Assembly (NCBI GenBank): GCA_937916025.1
Contig: CALGGX010000415.1
Location: forward strand, 1 to 6,333
Direction: 5' to 3'
Source of the DNA: an uncultured Selenomonadales bacterium
GTDB taxonomy: Bacteria; Bacillota_C; Negativicutes; Selenomonadales; Selenomonadaceae
Length of the DNA: 6,333 nucleotides
In this document: positions 1-6,041 of the stretch, one piece after another
Layout of the letters: each line of letters begins with the position of its first letter
How positions within the stretch are numbered: the first letter of the stretch is position 1
Program-made: the position numbers and the translations under genes
Notes under the pieces: model-generated
What the model was told of the DNA's origin: nothing
What the model saw: the letters and a program-made list of their open reading frames with translations, nothing else
Database searches by the model: none

Positions 1-100
1 TATGTCGATCGGCGGCGAGCTTTCAGACAATCCGGGGGAGGGGCATAACGTCACTTTTGCGAAATATCATGGCGTGAAGGCGATCGCCGTTCGCAATTGA
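1..100 (+). CDS. 3' end of an unidentified gene (partial)
   Basis: An open frame enters from the left edge (codons begin at base 2) and ends at TGA 98-100, giving 32 residues that finish with GVKAIAVRN. The frame contains an ATG at base 2, but with no upstream sequence it cannot be told whether this is a start or an internal methionine; internal is more likely because the piece reads like a compact C-terminal beta/loop segment (GGELSDNPGEGHN). It converges on the acyl carrier protein gene, with 27 bp between the two stops. I do not recognise the family. No signal or catalytic motif can be assigned from so short a piece. Confidence 0.5.
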   Translation, partial: MSIGGELSDNPGEGHNVTFAKYHGVKAIAVRN

Positions 101-127
101 CATCAATTCCGGCGGCGCATCATTTTT

Positions 128-313
128 TCAATAAATATTTTCGTCGATGTATTTGACCGCATCCCCGACGGTTTTAATTTCTTCTGCTTCATGGTCGGGA
201 ATTTCAATGCCGAACTCGTCCTCAAATCTCATGACCAACTCGACCAAGTCCAACGAATCCGCACCGAGATCATCCGTAAATGTGGAGTACGGACTGATCT
301 CATCAACATCCAA
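128..313 (-). CDS. acyl carrier protein, start codon problematic
   Basis: Carries acyl chains as a thioester on a 4'-phosphopantetheine arm in the cytoplasm. The sequence shows the ACP core: [15 protein letters not shown] with the DSL serine that receives the arm, then [20 protein letters not shown] (helix II to III) and [10 protein letters not shown] at the C-terminus. This resembles type II fatty-acid-synthase ACPs. The coordinates start at the only conventional in-frame start (TTG, 313), but this 61-residue product would lack helix I. The same frame upstream reads [15 protein letters not shown], a typical ACP helix I, so homology continues to about base 358. No ATG, GTG or TTG lies in frame between there and the stop at 407-409. 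It is the last gene of the dynamin operon, directly after the Sel1 protein. Usual acpP neighbours (fabD, fabG, fabF) are absent, so it may be a specialised or second ACP. Family call is firm; the start is not. Confidence 0.85.
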   Translation of the reverse strand: MDVDEISPYSTFTDDLGADSLDLVELVMRFEDEFGIEIPDHEAEEIKTVGDAVKYIDENIY

Positions 314-402
314 TTCAAGTTGCTCGGCAATGATCGCCTTCGCTTTTTTTAATGTTGACGGATTAAGTTTTGACGGAGCCGCATGAGTTTCTTTCTCCTC
401 AT
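314..402 (-). other. ACP 5' extension without a standard start codon
   Basis: In the ACP frame this stretch is open from base 406 and codes for ACP helix I in its 3' half (about 358-314), yet holds no ATG, GTG or TTG. Two ATG codons are present in another frame: one at 402-400 overlapping the Sel1 stop as ATGA, and one at 384-382 about 10 nt after AGGAG. From either, reading ends at TAA 351-349 (17 or 11 codons). One missing base between these ATGs and about base 358 would join them to the ACP frame. An A7 run lies at 350-344, just after that point. Alternatives are start at ATT 331-329 (GAAGG five bases upstream) or a -1 slip on A-AAG near 395. Sequencing or assembly error is the simplest explanation. 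Confidence 0.5.
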
Positions 403-2432
403 TTTGTTAAACGCGCGAGCATTTCGGCAGCATCTTCATTGCCGGCTCGTTTGGCGCGCTCGTACCACTCGATCGCCTTGTCGACATTTTTATCGACGCC
501 GTCGCCCGCGAGATACATGCCCGCCAGCCAATTCATCGCGTTTGCATTGCCGAGCTCCGACGCCCTTTCAAACCATGCGAAGGCTTCCGATTTGTCTGCA
601 TTGATGCCCTCGCCGTTGTAATACGCCCAACCGACGTTGAACATCGCATCTTCGTCGCCGAGATCGGCGGAACGTCTGTCCCACACGAAGGCTTCTCTCT
701 TGTCGACGGCAATTCCCATGCCGTTCTCGTACATTCGACCGATCCAAAACATTGCTTCGGCGTGATTGAGCTCCGCCGCTTTTTTCAACCAACGCAGAGC
801 TTCGGAAGGATTATTCTCGACGCCGGAGCCGAAGAGATATCGCGTTGCCGTGTCAAACATTGCCTCGAGATGCCCATGCTCCGCCGCATTTTTCATCCAA
901 CGAAACGCCTCGGCATCATTCATCGCAACCGCTTCGCCGCTGCCGTACATCGAGCCGAGATTAAACATTGCCGAAGAGTCGCCAGCATCCGCGCCCTTCC
1001 GATACCAATCGAATGCCGATTTTTTGTCGACGGACGTGCCCCAGCCTTCGTAAAAGCATCGCCCGACCATATTCATCGCATCCGATTTGTCATTGCCGGA
1101 GCCGTTCTCCGCCACGTCTTTGAACAATTGAAACGCCTTGACATGATCCTGATCGACGCCTTTGCCGCTCAAATACATTCGCGCGAGAAAACCTTTCGCA
1201 TCGAATTGATATTTGAGTTTGCAATCGGCAACACGCTTGAAAAGCTCCGCCGCCTGTTTTGTATCTTTGCGCGTGCCCCAGCCCGCTTGATAACAAATCC
1301 CGAGATAATACAGCGGCGCGTCGAGATAATTTATGTCCTGCCTGTCAATCATGTCGACAGCCTTTTTCAACCATGAAAAGCCTTCCGATTTGTCCTCCGC
1401 AACTCCGTCGCCGAAGAGATAAAAACATCCGACGGTGTACATCGCATCGAGATTGCCGAGCTCCGCCGCCTTTCGGAACCATTCAAAGGCTTTTGCTTTG
1501 TCGACGCGCGTGCCCCAACCGTCGTTATAGCATTGCGCGAAGCGATCCATTCCCTCGACATCGCCGAGTGTCGCCGCCTTGCCGTACCAATGAAACACTT
1601 TTGCAAGATTGCGCTCGGTGCCGTCGCCTTCGAGATACATGTCCGCCAATCGACACATCGCCTCGGTATTGCCGCGTTCGGCCGCCGAAGTGTACAACTC
1701 GAATGCCTTCTCGGAGTCTTCGGCGACTCCCATGCCGAAACTGTAGCACGCGGCGAGCTCGGCAACTGCCGGAAGAAAACCGACGTCCGCCGCGCGTTTG
1801 AACCACTCGAATGCCTTGTCGACATTTTCCGGCGTCACTATTCCGAACCGATACGACGTTGCCAGATCAAACATCGCTTCGACATTTCCGGCATTCGCCG
1901 CGCGCATTAAACTGTCGACATCGTCTTTGTCGTACTCGAGTGCTTTGAATTGCTCGACGGAACGCGCGGTTTTTTGGAGCAGTTGATTGACGAGCATCAA
2001 TCGCATTGAATCTTCGATCGAGCCGAGTTGTTTGAAATCGGCTTCCAAATTCCGCACGGTATTTTCGACAAGCGAAACGTCCGTAAGCTCATCGAGCTCG
2101 ATTTTCTTCAATTCAAGTCGCCGAAACTCGGTCGGAAATTCCGGAAGCGGTTTCGACAGAACATCGAGCTTTTCGATGCGCCGCGTCAATTCATCGAGCC
2201 GCGCGTTGAGTTTCGACAATCGATCGTACATGGCGAGCACCGCGTTCAGCCGCTTCTCCGTGTCTTTCAATTTGTCGTGAACGGACATCGATACATCGGC
2301 TGTTTGATGCATTTTTTCAAGAAGCTCGTCATGCCCGCCGAAAAACGATTGTTGATTAACCATGAATTGCGCCGTCGAAAATAACGATTGCGCCGTTTTT
2401 TTTGCATGTTTTATTGTGTCAAGCAGTCCCAT
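399..2432 (-). CDS. coiled-coil plus Sel1-repeat protein, 677 aa
   Basis: A probable scaffold. The N-terminus ([18 protein letters not shown]) can form a basic amphipathic helix with no signal peptide. Residues about 35-165 are charged heptad-like helix ([19 protein letters not shown]) ending in [15 protein letters not shown]. Residues about 178-664 hold 13 Sel1-type repeats of about 36 residues, followed by a short cap. Sel1 repeats form an alpha-solenoid that binds proteins; this is family knowledge, and the partner is not visible. The start is ATG 2432, which lies 14 bp inside the preceding gene, with GAGG nine bases upstream (GAGGCTCGGAACG-ATG). The stop TGA overlaps an ATG as ATGA. Its coiled-coil part resembles the product of the gene just upstream (2928-2419), so the pair probably arose by duplication, with the solenoid added to one copy. 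The C-terminus is unfused to any enzyme domain. Confidence 0.92.
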   Translation of the reverse strand: MGLLDTIKHAKKTAQSLFSTAQFMVNQQSFFGGHDELLEKMHQTADVSMSVHDKLKDTEKRLNAVLAMYDRLSKLNARLDELTRRIEKLDVLSKPLPEFPTEFRRLELKKIELDELTDVSLVENTVRNLEADFKQLGSIEDSMRLMLVNQLLQKTARSVEQFKALEYDKDDVDSLMRAANAGNVEAMFDLATSYRFGIVTPENVDKAFEWFKRAADVGFLPAVAELAACYSFGMGVAEDSEKAFELYTSAAERGNTEAMCRLADMYLEGDGTERNLAKVFHWYGKAATLGDVEGMDRFAQCYNDGWGTRVDKAKAFEWFRKAAELGNLDAMYTVGCFYLFGDGVAEDKSEGFSWLKKAVDMIDRQDINYLDAPLYYLGICYQAGWGTRKDTKQAAELFKRVADCKLKYQFDAKGFLARMYLSGKGVDQDHVKAFQLFKDVAENGSGNDKSDAMNMVGRCFYEGWGTSVDKKSAFDWYRKGADAGDSSAMFNLGSMYGSGEAVAMNDAEAFRWMKNAAEHGHLEAMFDTATRYLFGSGVENNPSEALRWLKKAAELNHAEAMFWIGRMYENGMGIAVDKREAFVWDRRSADLGDEDAMFNVGWAYYNGEGINADKSEAFAWFERASELGNANAMNWLAGMYLAGDGVDKNVDKAIEWYERAKRAGNEDAAEMLARLTK
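441..1901 (-). repeat. array of about 13 Sel1 repeats within the 677-aa protein
   Basis: Repeats of about 36 residues follow the pattern AMFxLGxMYxxGxGVxxDxxKAFxWFxKAAELG. Most are regular; the fifth to seventh carry longer insertions (for example [10 protein letters not shown] and NGSGNDKS), which should bend the solenoid or create a binding patch. At DNA level the recurrent VDK codons show as TTGTCGAC on the plus strand (near 478, 697, 1024, 1499 and 1816). Confidence 0.9.
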
Positions 2433-2928
2433 CGTTCCGAGCCTCGTCCGTCAATTGATTGGCGGCAATCAGACGCATCAATTCTTCGAGCGACGAAAGA
2501 TATCGCTTGACGCCCGCGTTGCTCTGCGTGGCGATTCCGAGCTTCTTCATCAGGTCTTCGTTTGATTGCGTCAGTTGATCCAATCGGTAATTGAGCTCCG
2601 CCGCGCGGAATTTGTTTTCTTCATCCGACGTCTTCAAAATTTTTTCGAGCCGATCGAACAGTTGTTGCTGTTGAGCATTCGCCTGCTCGAGTCGATTGAC
2701 GGTTTGCTCGAGCGCATCGATGCGCGCCTCGATTTTGTCAAGCTCCGCCATTTTCTCGAGCATTTGATCGATTTGCAGATCAAAATTCTCCATCTCCGTC
2801 CGATTGTCAATCGACGAATTGAGTATGAACGTCAGCGTTTTCGCCATCAGGTCTTGCGTTTTGATAAGCTGTTTCTGCTGATCGAGAATGTTTTGGAAAA
2901 TGACGTTTTTGTCGGTTACAACGCCCAT
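2419..2928 (-). CDS. coiled-coil protein, 169 aa
   Basis: Small cytosolic protein predicted almost wholly helical. Residues about 45-125 form a heptad-rich coiled coil (LDKIEARIDALEQTVNRLEQ, then a QQQQ stretch), followed by the conserved end VKRYLSSLEELMRLIAANQL. I do not recognise a named family. The end matches residues about 136-151 of the Sel1 protein ([16 protein letters not shown]), and FRAAELNYRLDQLT matches [15 protein letters not shown] there, so the two are likely paralogues in this part and may pair with each other. I place the start at ATG 2928: it follows the previous stop by one base (TGA-C-ATG), with GGAAGGG inside the end of the upstream gene as ribosome binding site. A TTG 14 codons upstream would overlap that gene and has less support. 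Its 3' end overlaps the Sel1 gene by 14 bp. Confidence 0.85.
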   Translation of the reverse strand: MGVVTDKNVIFQNILDQQKQLIKTQDLMAKTLTFILNSSIDNRTEMENFDLQIDQMLEKMAELDKIEARIDALEQTVNRLEQANAQQQQLFDRLEKILKTSDEENKFRAAELNYRLDQLTQSNEDLMKKLGIATQSNAGVKRYLSSLEELMRLIAANQLTDEARNDGTA

Positions 2929-2929
2929 G

Positions 2930-3763
2930 TCATGCCACCCTTCCGGCTTTTTCGTCAACGAGTTGCTCAATACGCTCCAGGGCGTAGAGTTTTATCGCCG
3001 GTTTGATCGACTCGCGCTCGGCGTCGAATGTGTTGTTTTGCATCTCGCGCTCCCAACGCTCGAACTCGCGTTGAGCTTCGCTTGCCTTGCGTTCCTGCCG
3101 CGCCAAACGCGTCTGCAAAAAATCCGCAATGTCTTCGACTTGGTCATTGAGAATTTTGCCCGTCCTCTGCGCGAGATCGTTTTTGGCACCGGTGAAAACA
3201 TCGTTGACGTATTGTTCCATGCGTCGATCGCGCGCCGAGCCTTTCGACATTTGCAAGATTTGCCGACACTCGTAATTGTCCGTCGAAACATCGGACTCGA
3301 GTCGACGGACGATTGCGCCGCGAATTTTTTCGCCGAGCTCGCGCTGTTTCCTCTCGATGCTCTCGATGCCGAAGTCGTTTGCAATTCGCTCGTCTTTTTT
3401 GAGCACGTCAATCAGATCGAAGATCAGCGTATCGACGTACTTTTGACATACCTGCTCGATGCGCTCGGCTCGAGAACGATATGCGTTTCGATAATTCCGA
3501 ACCGAATCGGCGATATTCTCAACCTGTTGCAGACTCGACGAGGAGTTTAACGACGACGATTGCGAGAAGTTTCGATTTGCATTTTGAATCGCGCGTTGCT
3601 CCGACCGGGTTGTTTTTACTTCCGACGGCGAGATCAATTTGTCGACCTTGTCAACCGCCCATGCCGTTGCCGCGAGCGCGACGGCTGCCGGAGCTGCCAC
3701 GACCGCCGCCGCCGTCTTCGCCACGCTTTTGATGCCGCTCCACAACGAACCGAAAAAGCCCAT
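2930..3763 (-). CDS. helical protein with hydrophobic N-terminus, 277 aa
   Basis: Unrecognised family. Residues 1-12 (MGFFGSLWSGIK) are amphipathic and rich in aromatics. Residues about 13-38 are an Ala/Val-rich hydrophobic stretch (TAAAVVAAPAAVALAATAWA) that could insert in or lie on the membrane. A Ser/Asn-rich linker (SSSLNSSSSLQQ) leads to a long helical region, residues about 80-270, ending in a coiled coil (RQERKASEAQREFERWERE). Residues about 78-232 match the neighbouring 234-aa protein, including SIER, YECRQIL and MEQYVNDVF. The start chosen is ATG 3763: GGAGG lies nine bases upstream and the codon follows the previous stop by one base. An ATG three codons earlier (3772) touches GGAGG directly and is too close to use it. 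I infer a membrane-linked partner of the dynamin-like GTPase encoded two genes upstream. Confidence 0.85.
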   Translation of the reverse strand: MGFFGSLWSGIKSVAKTAAAVVAAPAAVALAATAWAVDKVDKLISPSEVKTTRSEQRAIQNANRNFSQSSSLNSSSSLQQVENIADSVRNYRNAYRSRAERIEQVCQKYVDTLIFDLIDVLKKDERIANDFGIESIERKQRELGEKIRGAIVRRLESDVSTDNYECRQILQMSKGSARDRRMEQYVNDVFTGAKNDLAQRTGKILNDQVEDIADFLQTRLARQERKASEAQREFERWEREMQNNTFDAERESIKPAIKLYALERIEQLVDEKAGRVA

Positions 3764-3764
3764 G

Positions 3765-4469
3765 TCAATCATCCTCCACCTTCCGCAATACGGCTTCGCA
3801 CGCGGCGATTTGTATTTCCGAACGCATGATCAACTGCTCCAATCGATCTTCGTCCCGATTGTCGAGCGATTGAACGAGCTCTTCGTATTCGCCGACGGTC
3901 TTCTCGAGCCGCGAGAGTCTGCCGACAATTTCCGACTCGAATTCATCGTAGAGTTTACCGAGCTCCGCGCGGACGCGAACAGAATATTCTTCGAGCATCC
4001 CGTCAATCACGACGTTTATGAATTGCTCGAACTCCGCCTCTTTCTTTGCGCCCGACGGCAGTGACAAAATCAAACGGCACTGCTCGTTGTCGAGCGAAAT
4101 TCGCCGATTGAGATACTCCGTCCGAAAATCGGTGAGCCGTTCCTGCAATTCATTCATGCGCCGCTCGATCGAGCGCGAGGATATCTCGTATTTCGCAAGC
4201 AACTCCGCGCGCTCGGCAATGCCGAACAGCTGCTCGTCGACGTAGAATTTCAATGCGTCATTTGCCTTGTCGATTGCCGATTGACTTCGCTCGAGCACTT
4301 CCGCGCGGAGATCATGCAATGCATTTCCGATCTGCTCGACATCGACGACGGTCGTTTTTTCATTGAGAGCCGGAGCCTCGCCGAGCTTCTCGAAGAGTTT
4401 TTTGCCGAGCTCCAAGACGAACGGAATCGCCGCCTTGACGAGCTTGCCGAACATTGAAATCAGAGACAT
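3765..4469 (-). CDS. helical protein, 234 aa, paralogue of the 277-aa neighbour
   Basis: Unrecognised family. The N-terminus (MSLISMFGKLVKAAIPFVLE) is hydrophobic and amphipathic with lysines, typical of a peripheral membrane helix and not a cleavable signal. The rest is predicted helical, with coiled-coil character at about 170-215. Residues 100-160 align without gaps to residues 135-195 of the 277-aa protein: both contain SIER, then E-L, then N-x-x-C-R-x-I-L, then G and E-Q. The conserved Cys (residue 131) is a useful family marker. The gene begins 12 nt after the GTPase stop, with GGCGGTGAG just ahead of ATG 4469, and ends one base before the next gene. Position and duplication suggest a direct GTPase partner; this is inference. 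Confidence 0.87.
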   Translation of the reverse strand: MSLISMFGKLVKAAIPFVLELGKKLFEKLGEAPALNEKTTVVDVEQIGNALHDLRAEVLERSQSAIDKANDALKFYVDEQLFGIAERAELLAKYEISSRSIERRMNELQERLTDFRTEYLNRRISLDNEQCRLILSLPSGAKKEAEFEQFINVVIDGMLEEYSVRVRAELGKLYDEFESEIVGRLSRLEKTVGEYEELVQSLDNRDEDRLEQLIMRSEIQIAACEAVLRKVEDD

Positions 4470-4481
4470 GTTCTCACCGCC

Positions 4482-5942
4482 TTAATTCGCATTGCGGATC
4501 GATGCAACAACCTGCTCGACGCGATCTGAAGTTGCTTTGCGCAATTGATTGACAAAGGCATTGAGCTCGCTCCGATCTTTTTTGACACTCTCGAGCTCGG
4601 CGAGCTTTTGATTTCGCTCGAGACGAATTTCTTCGATGTCTTTGCGGCTGTCTTCGATAAGTTGTTGTTGCGCCGCCTTCTTCCGGCGCAGGATTTTTTG
4701 AATGTCCGCCGCGCACCTGTCGTAATCCTTGATGATGTCGTCGATCAAATCCTCTTTATGACGCGCGACGACTTCCGTCTGCAACTTATGAAACAGCGGG
4801 CGAATGTTGGTGAATTCTTCGAGCTCGCCGAATCTCGCGAGAAACTCGGATTGCCGAATTCGGAATTTCAGCAAGATCGACTCGAGCTCGAACTCTTCAT
4901 CTTCCGAGAGTTCGTTGTTGCGATATTTCTCGAGCAACGTAAACAAATACGCCGAAACCGGCACGAGATTGCTCTGCACAAGCCCGACATTTTTGAAGCA
5001 GTTCTCGCTCTTGAGGTATTTCGTCCACTCCTCCTGCTGTTTGCTCCAATCGGATTTGGGATTGTTGAGAGTGTCGAGTTGCGTCGCAATGACATAGACT
5101 TTGTCGATTTTGCCTTTCGTGTTGGTGAAAACGCGATGCAGAGTTTGAAGTTCCTCGCCGGTCAGCGAGTCCGACTTGACGCACATAAAAACGGCGTTCG
5201 CTCGAGCGATATAGCCGCGCGTGATGTCGGAGCGGAATGTCACGACATCATTGAGTCCCGGCGTATCGATCAAAACGACGCCGTCCGGCAGATCAAAATC
5301 CTTAAGTCCGACGACAACCTCTTTGACAAAGTAATGCTCCGGATGTTTCGACGAAGTTCGGCGTTCGATCTCCGCCTTGAGTTTTTCCCGATCGTCAAAC
5401 GCGATCTTTTGTGTCGGTTGATTGAGCCATTTCTGTTTCTCCGAATCGGCGTCAAGCGTCTTGTACTCCTCGACGAAGACGCTGTTGGCATTCGAAGCAG
5501 CACTCTTCCACAACGCCGCCCATTCCTGCTCGGTGTAGAAAGAAATCTCGACAAAATCTTCGGCGGCTCGCTTGAATTTTGTCAAAGCCGCCGTTTCCGG
5601 CGTCACCCGCGTCGAGGCGAGCTCGTAATTGAGCAACGCATTGATCAGAGTGGATTTTCCGGCTTTGATCGTGCCGACCAACGCGACTTGAAATTCCGGG
5701 CTTGCACAGCGATTGAGGAATGTCGAGAGTTCATCGCCGAGTTTACGAACATCATCGTCCGATCCCGTGCCGAGAATTTTGTCGTCGAGCAGACTTTTGA
5801 CCTGCTCAATTCGGATTGCAAAACGTTGCGCCGTTTGATCCCAAGCATATTTCCGCGCATCGGGCGTGCCGTTGATGAGAGCATCTATGTGTTCGATGCC
5901 CGCGCGATATTGTTGCTCGTTGTTCGGATTTTGAAATTCCAT
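4482..5942 (-). CDS. dynamin-like GTPase, 486 aa
   Basis: Member of the dynamin-type large GTPases, which bind GTP, oligomerise and remodel or tether membranes. Seen motifs: G1 P-loop GTIKAGKST at residues 90-98; switch I region TRVTPETAAL at 111-120; G3 DTPGL at 226-230; G4-like TQLD at 287-290 (the dynamin-style variant of NKxD); and a G5-like SAY at 330-332. Residues about 395-475 form a charged coiled-coil tail. Unlike many bacterial dynamin-like proteins there is no long stalk or hydrophobic paddle, and 486 residues is short. Partners in the operon could supply membrane contact. The start is ATG 5942, with GGAG eight bases upstream. An upstream TTG (5972) lies at the -10 element, before the likely transcript start, so it is rejected. 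First gene of the operon. A YjdA/CrfC-like or LeoA-like relationship is possible but not shown. Confidence 0.93.
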   Translation of the reverse strand: MEFQNPNNEQQYRAGIEHIDALINGTPDARKYAWDQTAQRFAIRIEQVKSLLDDKILGTGSDDDVRKLGDELSTFLNRCASPEFQVALVGTIKAGKSTLINALLNYELASTRVTPETAALTKFKRAAEDFVEISFYTEQEWAALWKSAASNANSVFVEEYKTLDADSEKQKWLNQPTQKIAFDDREKLKAEIERRTSSKHPEHYFVKEVVVGLKDFDLPDGVVLIDTPGLNDVVTFRSDITRGYIARANAVFMCVKSDSLTGEELQTLHRVFTNTKGKIDKVYVIATQLDTLNNPKSDWSKQQEEWTKYLKSENCFKNVGLVQSNLVPVSAYLFTLLEKYRNNELSEDEEFELESILLKFRIRQSEFLARFGELEEFTNIRPLFHKLQTEVVARHKEDLIDDIIKDYDRCAADIQKILRRKKAAQQQLIEDSRKDIEEIRLERNQKLAELESVKKDRSELNAFVNQLRKATSDRVEQVVASIRNAN

Positions 5943-5950
5943 TTGCATCA

Positions 5951-5957
5951 CTCCTTC
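5951..5957 (-). promoter_or_regulatory. ribosome binding site deciding the GTPase start
   Basis: GAAGGAG on the minus strand, eight bases from ATG 5942 and only two from ATG 5948. The spacing favours ATG 5942 (MEFQNP...). Confidence 0.8.
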
Positions 5958-5972
5958 TGTTGATTCGAGCAA

Positions 5973-6001
5973 ATGATAAATTACTTATCCGATGTTGTCA
6001 A
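5973..6001 (-). promoter_or_regulatory. sigma70-type promoter of the dynamin operon
   Basis: Minus strand reads TTGACA (-35, 6001-5996), a 17-bp spacer and TATCAT (-10, 5978-5973). The -35 is a perfect match to consensus and the -10 differs at one base. A start near 5966 would give a leader of about 24 nt containing the GGAG site. The -35 overlaps that of the opposite promoter. Confidence 0.8.
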
Positions 6002-6023
6002 TCGAGAGAGATTTTTTTATAAT
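5995..6023 (+). promoter_or_regulatory. sigma70-type promoter of the glycosyltransferase gene
   Basis: Plus strand reads TTGTCA (-35, 5995-6000), a 17-bp spacer ending in a T7 run, and a perfect TATAAT (-10, 6018-6023). A start near 6030 would leave a leader of about a dozen bases with GAGGTG at its very 5' end. The -35 shares five base pairs with the opposite promoter. Confidence 0.8.
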
Positions 6024-6030
6024 CGAGCGC

Positions 6031-6036
6031 GAGGTG
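6031..6036 (+). promoter_or_regulatory. ribosome binding site of the glycosyltransferase
   Basis: GAGGTG lies five bases before ATG 6042, a good Shine-Dalgarno match that fixes the start. Confidence 0.75.
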
Positions 6037-6041
6037 AGCGC

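Noticed and set aside
79..88. Palindrome GGCGATCGCC resembling the cyanobacterial HIP1 site
   Set aside because: I noticed only this one copy, and it lies within coding sequence, so it is probably chance.
95..127. Possible bidirectional terminator between the converging genes (AATTGA-CA-TCAATT and a T6 tract)
   Set aside because: The inverted repeat has only a two-base loop, is AT-rich and overlaps the stop codon; no GC-rich stem precedes the T tract.
762..1376. Plus-strand open frame of 204 codons opposite the Sel1 gene
   Set aside because: The repeating Sel1 codons create periodic open frames on the other strand; the product mirrors that repetition.
2566..3550. Plus-strand open frames of 146 and 220 codons opposite the coiled-coil and 277-aa genes
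   Set aside because: They span gene junctions of the minus-strand operon, lack ribosome binding sites and recognisable domains, and overlap each other.
4545..5963. Long plus-strand open frame (472 codons) opposite the GTPase gene
   Set aside because: The minus strand encodes a clear GTPase with intact motifs; the plus-strand product is arginine/leucine-rich with no domain, so it is a shadow caused by codon composition.
5943..5972. Upstream TTG start for the GTPase, adding ten residues
   Set aside because: The TTG falls at the -10 element, upstream of the likely transcript start, while ATG 5942 has a well-spaced GGAG.
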